Shown: positions 15,121 through 20,894 of the stretch, one piece after another
How the letters are laid out: every line of letters starts with the position of its first letter
Position numbering within the stretch: position 1 is the first letter of the stretch
Source: Ruminococcaceae bacterium UBA5891
Lineage (GTDB): Bacteria; Bacillota; Clostridia; Oscillospirales; Acutalibacteraceae
Assembly (NCBI GenBank): GCA_002431945.1
Contig: DJET01000046.1
Span: forward strand, 1-21,457
Reading direction: 5' to 3'
DNA length: 21,457 nucleotides
The notes under the pieces: model-generated
What the model was told of the DNA's origin: nothing
Database searches by the model: none
Seen by the model: only the letters and a program-made list of their open reading frames with translations
Program-made: the position numbers and the translations under genes

Positions 15121-15187
15121 GTGCAAGGTTGGGTAATACTAACCAACCTTGTTGCAAGGGCTTATGGCTTCGCCACCGCCCTTGCAC
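15121..15187 (-). other. Candidate rolling-circle origin (CRESS-type nonanucleotide stem-loop plus second hairpin)
   Basis: A perfect 9-bp stem, CAAGGTTGG (15124-15132) with CCAACCTTG (15143-15151), encloses a 10-base loop. On the rep-sense strand the loop reads TTAGTATTAC and holds TAGTATTAC (15141-15133), the nonanucleotide at the apex of circovirus and nanovirus origins, where Rep cuts between TAGTATT and AC. Two bases away a second hairpin pairs TGCAAGGGC (15153-15161) with GCCCTTGCA (15178-15186), with a nested TGGC/GCCA stem (15165-15175). The motif TGCAAGG recurs at 15122-15128 (+), 15153-15159 (+) and inverted at 15180-15186, like Rep-binding iterons. The 174-bp gap between the ATPase and rep genes holds no gene. 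Confidence 0.82.
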
Positions 15188-15195
15188 ATTGGAGC

Positions 15196-15942
15196 TTACT
15201 TACTTAACGCTTCAATACATATTTGTTTCAGCCGTTGTTCATCTCTTACAATAGGCACTTTTATAAATTGCATTTTTGTACCTTGAAGCAATACAACACC
15301 CTCGCCGACTTTAAATTGACGGTTTCCTATATTCTCAATATATTCTTTTGGTAAAAGCATTTCATAAATACTTTTGATTGCCGCACCAATTATTACGGTA
15401 ACACCGTAGTTAAGTTTGCTTCCGACTGGGAAAACGACCGAGTCTGGGCGCTGACAGGCACAGACCAATCTAACCGATAACGATCGTCCAAGCATTAAAA
15501 GCTCCGAGGCCTGTCTCATGACCGTTTCTGCTTTCTTTTTATTGATTGATAACAGAGCTAAGACATTTGATACATATTCATCCCAAATTAGAGTAACAGG
15601 TTCTCTTGATTTATCTTCACCCGATTGTCGATTTTGTAAAATAGTATAGACCTCTTCTAAAGCTTCCAATGTTTTATTATAAGGATAATATCGGGGACAA
15701 CCCCTTAGATGTTGAAAACTATCTTCTTGCTTGTAGTCGGCAAAATAGATTTTACCGCCAAACGCGCAAAGTCGAGCAAAAATTTGATTGGTTAAATAGG
15801 ATTTCCCGCTACCCGACATACCGCATATTAAAATATGACTGTTTGTATTTGGTGAAATATCGGTTGTTATAGGCTCTTTTTCACCGTAAGTATACCACTG
15901 TTCAAAATCATATCCTAAAAGCAATTTAGATTGTTTCATCAT
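15196..15942 (-). CDS. FtsK/SpoIIIE-HerA superfamily ATPase, TcpA-like coupling protein
   Basis: A 248-aa P-loop ATPase. Walker A is GMSGSGKS (41-48), followed by ADYKQEDSF (68-76), which matches the FtsK/TcpA region after strand 2. Walker B is VTLIWDEY (116-123), and VRLVCACQRPDS (157-168) is the sensor segment typical of FtsK/VirD4-like DNA translocases. No transmembrane segment is present; the membrane anchor may be the 190-aa protein encoded immediately upstream, whose gene overlaps this one by 17 bp. In related elements such an ATPase carries the relaxase-DNA complex to a conjugation pore; a Zot-like packaging role is less likely but not excluded. ATG at 15940-15942 with GAGGA eight bases upstream. 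Confidence 0.85.
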   Translation of the reverse strand: MMKQSKLLLGYDFEQWYTYGEKEPITTDISPNTNSHILICGMSGSGKSYLTNQIFARLCAFGGKIYFADYKQEDSFQHLRGCPRYYPYNKTLEALEEVYTILQNRQSGEDKSREPVTLIWDEYVSNVLALLSINKKKAETVMRQASELLMLGRSLSVRLVCACQRPDSVVFPVGSKLNYGVTVIIGAAIKSIYEMLLPKEYIENIGNRQFKVGEGVVLLQGTKMQFIKVPIVRDEQRLKQICIEALSK

Positions 15943-16498
15943 ATATTTTATCCTCTATTTTTGATACTCTGCCTTTTGCGGTTGTTAAAACTATTGTATT
16001 GGCTCGTTTGCCGTATTCTATGCTTATTGTTCGCACATTGAAAATATCGTCAATATATGACTTTTTTTCGTTCCATATATGTAGTGGTATGTATGTGAAA
16101 AATGTGAGTATAATAATATTTTTATTTTTGCCGTGCTTTTTTGAAATTAGTATAGGTGTGCCGTTTTCTAATTGTTTTTTATCGAAACACATAGCCACTT
16201 TACTTTCGTATTTTCGCGCAGTGAATTCTGCGACTGTTAGCAGAATTGAGAAAATCAATGCAATCGGAATTATAATTGTTGCAACAATCAATGAAAATTT
16301 AAAAATCGGTCGCGTAATTTCTGCTACTGAAAACACTTCAAGAAAAAAACTTTTCAGTTGGTTTAATAATAAAAAACTTGCAAACGGCAAAAACCACAAT
16401 AAATTCAATATAGGGTATAATACGAAGCATTGCACGCCTAGTTTAACTCTTGCAAACTGCTTTTTATGATTGTATGATTTAAAACTATATTCAGTCAT
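15926..16498 (-). CDS. Membrane protein of unknown function next to the ATPase
   Basis: A 190-aa protein I do not recognise. It has two long hydrophobic stretches near the N-terminus (about 23-48, LYPILNLLWFLPFASFLLL; and about 65-90, rich in Ile/Leu/Val), a short third one (about 126-138), and a soluble C-terminal part from about 140. Its gene end overlaps the ATPase start by 17 bp, so the two are translationally coupled. It could anchor the ATPase at the membrane in a transfer or export complex. That is inference from gene order only. ATG at 16496-16498 with AAAGGAAA upstream. Confidence 0.75.
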   Translation of the reverse strand: MTEYSFKSYNHKKQFARVKLGVQCFVLYPILNLLWFLPFASFLLLNQLKSFFLEVFSVAEITRPIFKFSLIVATIIIPIALIFSILLTVAEFTARKYESKVAMCFDKKQLENGTPILISKKHGKNKNIIILTFFTYIPLHIWNEKKSYIDDIFNVRTISIEYGKRANTIVLTTAKGRVSKIEDKIYDETI

Positions 16499-16526
16499 AA
16501 ATAAATTTTCCTTTCTTTCGGTGAGA

Positions 16527-16557
16527 GTTAGGGGTGGGTTACACCCCTAACCTTGCA
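16527..16557. repeat. Intergenic hairpin sharing a 9-mer with the origin
   Basis: GTTAGGGGTG (16527-16536) pairs perfectly with CACCCCTAAC (16542-16551) around a 5-base loop. It lies between the 130-aa and 190-aa genes and has no T-tract in the direction of transcription. Next to it the - strand reads TGCAAGGTT (16557-16549), the same 9-mer as at 15122-15130 in the candidate origin. It may be an attenuator, a second Rep site or a single-strand origin. Confidence 0.55.
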
Positions 16558-16560
16558 TTT

Positions 16561-16953
16561 TTAGATTTTAATACAGAAATGGCTCTTGAAATATTCCTTT
16601 AGACAACCCTGCAAGAAAAAGCAATGATTATACATAAGAAACAAAATTTTATCAAGTGAGGCTTCACTGTTGACTTCAAATATACCGTTGCTGTTTACTG
16701 CACCAAAGGCACTTTGGCGTGTGAAATTAAAATATGTATTGTCAAACAAAATCGGATAAACATACATTTTAATGTAATTCTCGATTAGAAAAATAGTATC
16801 TTGCGATAGTTCCTTTTCTAAATCACGAACTTTCTTTAATTGTTTTCTAATATAAGCAGAATCTTCAATATGTTCAAAATTCAAGCAAGGTTTAATATGC
16901 TTGTAACATCTTTCAATAATTATTTCTGCGTTTTCTATATTATTTGTAATCAT
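16561..16953 (-). CDS. Hypothetical protein of the mobile element, 130 aa
   Basis: A soluble-looking, mostly helical protein with a charged stretch YIRKQLKKVRDLEKELSQ (about 34-51) and several aromatic residues in the second half. I recognise no motif. It is preceded by AAGGAGAAT before the ATG at 16951-16953 and lies in line with the mobility genes, so it is a real gene of the same transcription unit. A role in replication or transfer control is possible from position only. Confidence 0.7.
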   Translation of the reverse strand: MITNNIENAEIIIERCYKHIKPCLNFEHIEDSAYIRKQLKKVRDLEKELSQDTIFLIENYIKMYVYPILFDNTYFNFTRQSAFGAVNSNGIFEVNSEASLDKILFLMYNHCFFLQGCLKEYFKSHFCIKI

Positions 16954-17005
16954 AAATTATATTCTCCTTGTAATTCTATTGTTTAATATTCGTTTGTAAT
17001 TGTCA

Positions 17006-17029
17006 TAGCGGTATTTGCAACTACCGCTA
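17006..17029. repeat. Hairpin between two mobile-element genes
   Basis: TAGCGGTA (17006-17013) pairs with TACCGCTA (17022-17029) around an 8-base loop, with weaker flanking ATTG/CAAT pairing. It lies in the 91-bp gap between the 78-aa and 130-aa genes. On the + strand it is followed by a T tract at 17036-17040; on the - strand, where the genes run, the tract is absent. It could be an attenuator. Confidence 0.45.
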
Positions 17030-17044
17030 CGGCAATTTTTGGTT

Positions 17045-17281
17045 TTATGCCTTCTCAATCTCAATAATACGACCTTTCATATCAAATGTAAGGCGTAAAT
17101 TATCGTTCGGTTTGCAGTCCGGCAACTTAAATTCTTCTTTTAGGAAGAATTTTTGGGCTTTAAGACCGTTAACATTTTCATCAGGATAGGCAACCCAAAT
17201 GTTTGTGCCGGCAATAAGATCGCCGTTGTTAGCCTTAAAGGACAATACTTGAATACCAAGCAGCTTAAATAATGTTTGCAT
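17045..17281 (-). CDS. Small hypothetical protein, possible ssDNA-binding (OB-fold) protein
   Basis: A 78-aa protein, first in the - strand mobility operon. The sequence alternates short beta-type segments and turns: VLSFKANNGDLIAGTNIWVA (12-31), GLKAQKFFLKEEF (39-51), NLRLTFDMKGRIIEIEK. The size, absence of helices and closing DMKGRIIEIE resemble the small rolling-circle-phage ssDNA-binding proteins such as inovirus gene V protein. That fits an element that would pass through single-stranded DNA. It is an inference from pattern, not a recognised family match. ATG at 17279-17281 with AAAGAGGTGAT upstream. It lies divergent from the 320-aa cargo gene. Confidence 0.7.
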   Translation of the reverse strand: MQTLFKLLGIQVLSFKANNGDLIAGTNIWVAYPDENVNGLKAQKFFLKEEFKLPDCKPNDNLRLTFDMKGRIIEIEKA

Positions 17282-17316
17282 AAAATCACCTCTTTCCCTG
17301 CCGTAAAATATTTTAA

Positions 17317-17363
17317 TGTGTACACAAGAAGCTCTTGCTTCTGAATTTATTTTAGTATATAAT
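17317..17363 (+). promoter_or_regulatory. Promoter of the 320-aa cargo gene with overlapping inverted repeats
   Basis: TTGCTT (17335-17340) and TATAAT (17358-17363) are 17 bp apart. An inverted repeat AGAAGC-TCTT-GCTTCT (17327-17342) covers the -35 box, and the palindrome TGTGTACACA (17317-17326) lies just upstream, with TAAAATATTTTA (17304-17315) next to it. The gap also serves the divergent - strand operon, so these palindromes could control both. The regulator is not identified. Confidence 0.75.
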
Positions 17364-17435
17364 TGTTATGTGCACGACAAGTATAAAAAATATATTTTCG
17401 AAAATTCACACCATACATTTGAAAGAGGTAAGAAA

Positions 17436-18398
17436 ATGAAAGTCAATAACAAAAATCAACTTTACAGCAATGAATATCAAATAAAAGAAAATGAGAACAC
17501 AAAGAATCTGCATTTTAAAAAAACAATTTTCTTCTTTTATAGTGCCTGTATAAAAAGGGTAAATGATTCCCGTTTGGAGAAAAAATTGAAACAAATCGAA
17601 GTTTGTAATACGGAAGATAGGGCACTGGTAAGTAATTTTTTCAATGGCAACTGCACCAAAAACAATCCCTATTTAATATCAAAAAAACTAATGGGTTATA
17701 ATAAAGACTGGAAATCTTTTGCAACTGGCGAAGACGGAGAATATATTGGAATTTTACACAAATTAAATTTTAATTCAGTAAAAGAAATTTTATGGGGAAC
17801 GGACGAAGAAATTGAAAATTATTTACAAACACTATATTTATTGATTATGGAAGAATTGCCGAAGAATTGCCATGAATATTATTTGGATTGGGAATATGTA
17901 TTATTTGATTATGTTCCCTATTCAAAATACAAAACATTATATGACATAAAAAATGATTTGAAAATTTCCTTACTTGATACTTACGGCATAAATGATGAAG
18001 AAGTGTGTGAGGCAAAAATATTTATTCACCAAATAAATGCCATGATTATGTTATTTGAGAAAGAAAAATTTAAAAGTGATTTTAAGGAGATATTTATCGA
18101 TTTTGCTATAAAGCAAAAATCATTCACGCATATAGACAAAAAATTTGAAGAGGATTTTATTATCCCAAAATTCATACCTCTTTTGAAGAAATATAAACCC
18201 AAACATGAAAATTCTTTAGGATTAAGGGTAAGAGATTTGTTAAATAATGATTTAAGGTGTGTTCCCGAACTCATATCACTAAAGCATAGTGAAAAACCGC
18301 ATGATGATATAAATCGTATGCTTAATTCAGCAACCTCAAGATATATAACCGAACTTGAAAAAATATACGAAAAAGAATATCATTTTTTATTTCATTGA
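17436..18398 (+). CDS. Cargo protein of unknown function, 320 aa
   Basis: I do not recognise a domain. The protein is soluble, rich in Lys, Glu, Asn and aromatic residues. Readable blocks are NPYLISKKLMGYNKDWKS, ILHKLNFNSVKEILWGTDEE and the helical YLQTLYLLIMEELPK. The first part resembles, in style only, uncharacterised proteins carried by Firmicute plasmids and integrative elements. Start ATG at 17436 is set by GAAAGAGGT at 17421-17429; an in-frame upstream reading to 17316 runs through the promoter and is not coding. It has its own promoter and a strong terminator, and points away from the mobility operon, the layout of an accessory (for example defence or regulatory) gene. No function is claimed. 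Confidence 0.8.
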   Translation: MKVNNKNQLYSNEYQIKENENTKNLHFKKTIFFFYSACIKRVNDSRLEKKLKQIEVCNTEDRALVSNFFNGNCTKNNPYLISKKLMGYNKDWKSFATGEDGEYIGILHKLNFNSVKEILWGTDEEIENYLQTLYLLIMEELPKNCHEYYLDWEYVLFDYVPYSKYKTLYDIKNDLKISLLDTYGINDEEVCEAKIFIHQINAMIMLFEKEKFKSDFKEIFIDFAIKQKSFTHIDKKFEEDFIIPKFIPLLKKYKPKHENSLGLRVRDLLNNDLRCVPELISLKHSEKPHDDINRMLNSATSRYITELEKIYEKEYHFLFH

Positions 18399-18401
18399 TA
18401 G

Positions 18402-18446
18402 CAAAAACAGCCATTACAGAAAAACAATCTGTAATGGCTGTTTTTG
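18402..18446. terminator. Strong bidirectional terminator between convergent genes
   Basis: A perfect 19-bp stem (18402-18420 with 18428-18446) and a 7-base loop has an A tract at the left foot and a T tract at the right foot, so it works in both directions. It lies 4 bp after the 320-aa cargo gene and 7 bp before the end of the convergent XRE regulator gene. Confidence 0.95.
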
Positions 18447-18453
18447 TTATACT

Positions 18454-18702
18454 TTATTTTTCAATCAATTTATCCATACTTACATCTAGTGCAACGGATA
18501 TTTTATAAAAGGTTTCTACCGAAAAATTATAGGTCTTTTTGCTGTTGCTTTGAAGCTGTCGGATAAAATCGTGCGATAGCTCTGTAAGCTCCGCTAACTC
18601 TGCCGAAGTCATTCCTTTTTCTTTTCGGTAACGCCGAATGTTTTTACGGATAGTGCCGTAAATATCATTGTCAAATTCAATGTGTCGAGTTGTATAACCC
18701 AT
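18454..18702 (-). CDS. XRE-family helix-turn-helix repressor
   Basis: An 82-aa single-domain regulator with a Cro/CI-type fold at about residues 14-80: IRKNIRRYRKEKGMTSAELA, then ELSHDFIRQLQS as recognition helix region, ending KISVALDVSMDKLIEK. The ATG at 18700-18702 is preferred because GGCGGTG sits at the right distance; an in-frame GTG at 18711 would be too close to it. It is divergent from three lipoprotein genes, and the shared 142-bp gap holds three copies of a 17-bp inverted repeat. One of them overlaps its own ribosome binding site, so it most likely represses both itself and the lipoprotein operon. Confidence 0.9.
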   Translation of the reverse strand: MGYTTRHIEFDNDIYGTIRKNIRRYRKEKGMTSAELAELTELSHDFIRQLQSNSKKTYNFSVETFYKISVALDVSMDKLIEK

Positions 18703-18822
18703 ATTAGTCACCGCCTAACAAGATTATAACTAATATTTGTTTATATGTATGTTAGCCGCTAACTAACAAATTATGCTTGACAAAGCAATATTTAAAAATT
18801 ATAATGTTAGGTAATGACTAAC
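18703..18822. promoter_or_regulatory. Divergent control region with three 17-bp operators
   Basis: The repeat RTTAG-N7-CTAAC occurs three times: 18703-18719, 18751-18767 and 18806-18822. The rightward promoter is a perfect TTGACA (18777-18782), 17 bp, TATAAT (18800-18805), and the third operator starts at the base after its -10 box. A leftward -10 box TATAAT (18728-18723) serves the XRE gene; its -35 region lies at the edge of the second operator, and the first operator covers the XRE ribosome binding site. Operator centres are 48 and 55 bp apart. This is a typical layout for repression of both directions by the adjacent regulator. Confidence 0.85.
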
Positions 18823-18844
18823 ATAGATAAATGGGGGATTATTT

Positions 18845-20047
18845 ATGAGAAAATTGTTGGCAATATCTTTAATATTTTTAATTTCGGTTTTTGCAGGCTG
18901 TACTGCTAAAAATGCCACAAGCAGTGACATTTCATCTGAATTTAATAGTGCGGAAAGCACAACAATTTTCAAAACGGAAAATTCAACAGAAGAAAACAGC
19001 AGCGAGAATATTACCGAGAATAAAAAAAGCGAAGTACAAAACAGCACTTCAACCCAAGTAAAAAATAACACCGTTTCTTCTAAAACTAATTCAACAGGCT
19101 CTAAAAGTTATACAAGTGAAAAGGGTAATGCGGGTAAAGAAAAAGCATACAATACAAATCTTAATACGATAACAATAAATCAGAAAACAAGATATTTTGG
19201 ATTTATAGGGTACTTTGCTTTAAATTCGGATAATAGCGATGTTTTGACAAAGTTTGATAGATACAGCATACCATATAAAAAAGACTTTCCGTATTATTCG
19301 TGCCATGCAACGGAATATCGGGCAGAAGACGGAACACCGATATTATTTGTCGGTCCTGATACTGACAGAATAGTTTTAAGAGATGAAACACCTTTATATA
19401 AGGAGGGTGGACCGTATCGCCGTACCGTTAAAATTATAGACGGCGAGGGAATAGTGCCTAAAAGTGATATATTGCCCGAAAATTGCGATACACTTTACAC
19501 TAAAAAGTTAGTTAATTATTTAGGATATGAGGGCTATTTTGTAGACGAACATACGCAAGAAGCTTTGGCAAAGGGATACGGAACGTTTCCGACGGAATAT
19601 TATGACGTAAAAACGGACAGCAATATTAAATTTGTCTTTGCAACAAAAGATTCAGAAAGTGATGATGATTTGAAAATTCAAAGAAAGGTTTATGAAAAAG
19701 GAATAGGCACTATTCCTGTAAATGTGGTACAATATGCCGATACAATACCGCTTGAATCCTATAAAACATTTAAGTATAGTGTAGGAGTTTATTATTACAA
19801 AGATAAAGATTATAATATGAAACCTCAAAATTCGGGCGAATTTTACGACCAATGGTACGGAGATATTGAAATTTTTACCGTAGGCAAAGACAACACGGCA
19901 GAGAATGAAATCAAAGTAAAATATGAAGAAAAATACGGTCAAAAATATTGTTGGGATGTCGATTCTTGCATAGTGGGATATTTTTATGTCAAGGGCTATG
20001 AGGGCGTTTGTGAAGTCTATCAATACCGAGTTTTTAAGCACTTCTGA
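18845..20047 (+). CDS. Lipoprotein of unknown function, 400 aa
   Basis: A secreted lipoprotein: signal peptide MRKLLAISLIFLISVFAGC with lipidated Cys19. A Ser/Thr/Asn/Glu-rich linker follows to about residue 95, then a globular part with several aromatic-rich strands, including two similar segments, KTRYFGFIGYFAL (about 109-121) and KLVNYLGYEGYFVDE (about 217-231). These may be an internal repeat. I recognise no domain. ATG at 18845 follows GGGGGA. It is the first gene of a three-lipoprotein operon under a consensus promoter with XRE operators. Displayed on the outer face of the membrane, it could bind a surface ligand; nothing more can be said. Confidence 0.85.
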   Translation: MRKLLAISLIFLISVFAGCTAKNATSSDISSEFNSAESTTIFKTENSTEENSSENITENKKSEVQNSTSTQVKNNTVSSKTNSTGSKSYTSEKGNAGKEKAYNTNLNTITINQKTRYFGFIGYFALNSDNSDVLTKFDRYSIPYKKDFPYYSCHATEYRAEDGTPILFVGPDTDRIVLRDETPLYKEGGPYRRTVKIIDGEGIVPKSDILPENCDTLYTKKLVNYLGYEGYFVDEHTQEALAKGYGTFPTEYYDVKTDSNIKFVFATKDSESDDDLKIQRKVYEKGIGTIPVNVVQYADTIPLESYKTFKYSVGVYYYKDKDYNMKPQNSGEFYDQWYGDIEIFTVGKDNTAENEIKVKYEEKYGQKYCWDVDSCIVGYFYVKGYEGVCEVYQYRVFKHF

Positions 20048-20074
20048 GGAAAATTTATGAAAGGGGATATTGAT

Positions 20075-20878
20075 ATGAAAAGAATTGTAACATTATTTTT
20101 AGTATTGGTATTGTTATCATTTACGGGCTGTCGAAAAACTGAAAATACTTCGTCAGCCGTTGATATTACTGCAAGCGAGCTTGTAACTTCCAATTATGAA
20201 AGCGAAATGTCTTCTGATAATGTAATATCCGACACAAGCTCGGAAGTAAATTCTGTTCCGAGTAAGACTGAAAGCACCTCGACCAAGCCTACTGTTTCCA
20301 GTGATAAAACGGAATCAAAATCTGAAATATCAGGCACAACAATCGTAACACCCACAACATATTTTGAAAAATATAAATTGCAGTTATCACCGCATAATAC
20401 AAACTTCTGCTTTAATTCTGATACAACCCATAATTGCGGAGTTACAAAAAAGGTGACATTCACAAGCGGCAACATAACCGAACATCCGCTTTATAATGAT
20501 GATTTAGTTCCTAAAGAACAAATATCGGTTTCGGATTATAAGTATGTGACATTTGAAACATATGGAGATAGGGATGCCTGTCAATATAGTACGATTTCAT
20601 TTGTATTCGATAAGTACACAGGTACAATATTGCCACCGTGGGAGTGGGTTGAAATATCATACAACGGTAAAACACAAAAAATCATATCCGTTTTAGACGG
20701 CGCCGGTGCAGGGTTCGCCACACAATCGGTTTTTTGTCCTAAAAATTATGACGGAATAGTGTTTGTTGTGATACCTAAAGGTCATAAAGAAATTCCTACT
20801 GACGGTAAAACGCATACAATAGATGAATTTATCGATTTTGAAAACGATAAATATTTTCTATTTGCGCAAAACAATTAA
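20075..20878 (+). CDS. Lipoprotein of unknown function, 267 aa
   Basis: Signal peptide MKRIVTLFLVLVLLSFTGC with lipidated Cys19 in a good lipobox. A Ser/Thr-rich linker (about 20-95) opens with KTENTSSA, nearly the same as in the next gene. The C-terminal part contains HNCGVTKKVTFTSGN, ISFVFDKYTG and DGIVFVVIPKGHKEIP, and looks beta-rich; no family is recognised. ATG at 20075 is chosen because AAAGGGG lies eight bases upstream and the signal peptide begins there; an ATG at 20057 would add six residues. It follows the first lipoprotein by 27 bp and precedes the third by 16 bp. Confidence 0.85.
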   Translation: MKRIVTLFLVLVLLSFTGCRKTENTSSAVDITASELVTSNYESEMSSDNVISDTSSEVNSVPSKTESTSTKPTVSSDKTESKSEISGTTIVTPTTYFEKYKLQLSPHNTNFCFNSDTTHNCGVTKKVTFTSGNITEHPLYNDDLVPKEQISVSDYKYVTFETYGDRDACQYSTISFVFDKYTGTILPPWEWVEISYNGKTQKIISVLDGAGAGFATQSVFCPKNYDGIVFVVIPKGHKEIPTDGKTHTIDEFIDFENDKYFLFAQNN

Positions 20879-20894
20879 ACAAGGAATGTGTTTT

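Larger units (their letters stand above)
12503..17281 (-). mobile_element. Integrative element with CRESS-type Rep, FtsK/TcpA-like ATPase, Xis and Int (minimum extent)
   Basis: The region is a visibly AT-rich block starting just upstream of ychF with eight co-directional features: integrase, excisionase, Rep, origin-like hairpins, P-loop ATPase and three small proteins. This gene set matches integrative and mobilizable elements of Firmicutes whose relaxase is a Rep_2/RNA_helicase-type rolling-circle initiator paired with a TcpA-like coupling protein. The left end must lie at about 12449-12502, beside the integrase gene as usual. No second copy of that sequence is visible further right, so the right end is probably beyond 21457. 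The cargo at 17.4-21.4 kb is likely part of it. Extent given is the mobility core only. Confidence 0.8.

Noticed and set aside
15999..16469. Open frame of 156 codons on the + strand opposite the 190-aa membrane protein gene
   Set aside because: The - strand frame has a good ribosome binding site and is coupled to the ATPase gene; the opposite frame has neither and is antisense to the hydrophobic codons.
12503..17281. Integrated filamentous phage (inovirus)
   Set aside because: No coat-protein-like small hydrophobic genes are seen, and the ATPase reads as FtsK/TcpA rather than Zot with its transmembrane segment. Kept only as an alternative.
19652..20041. Open frame of 129 codons on the - strand inside the first lipoprotein gene
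   Set aside because: It looks hydrophobic only because it is antisense to charged, Lys/Glu-rich coding sequence; the lipoprotein frame has signal peptide, promoter and ribosome binding site.
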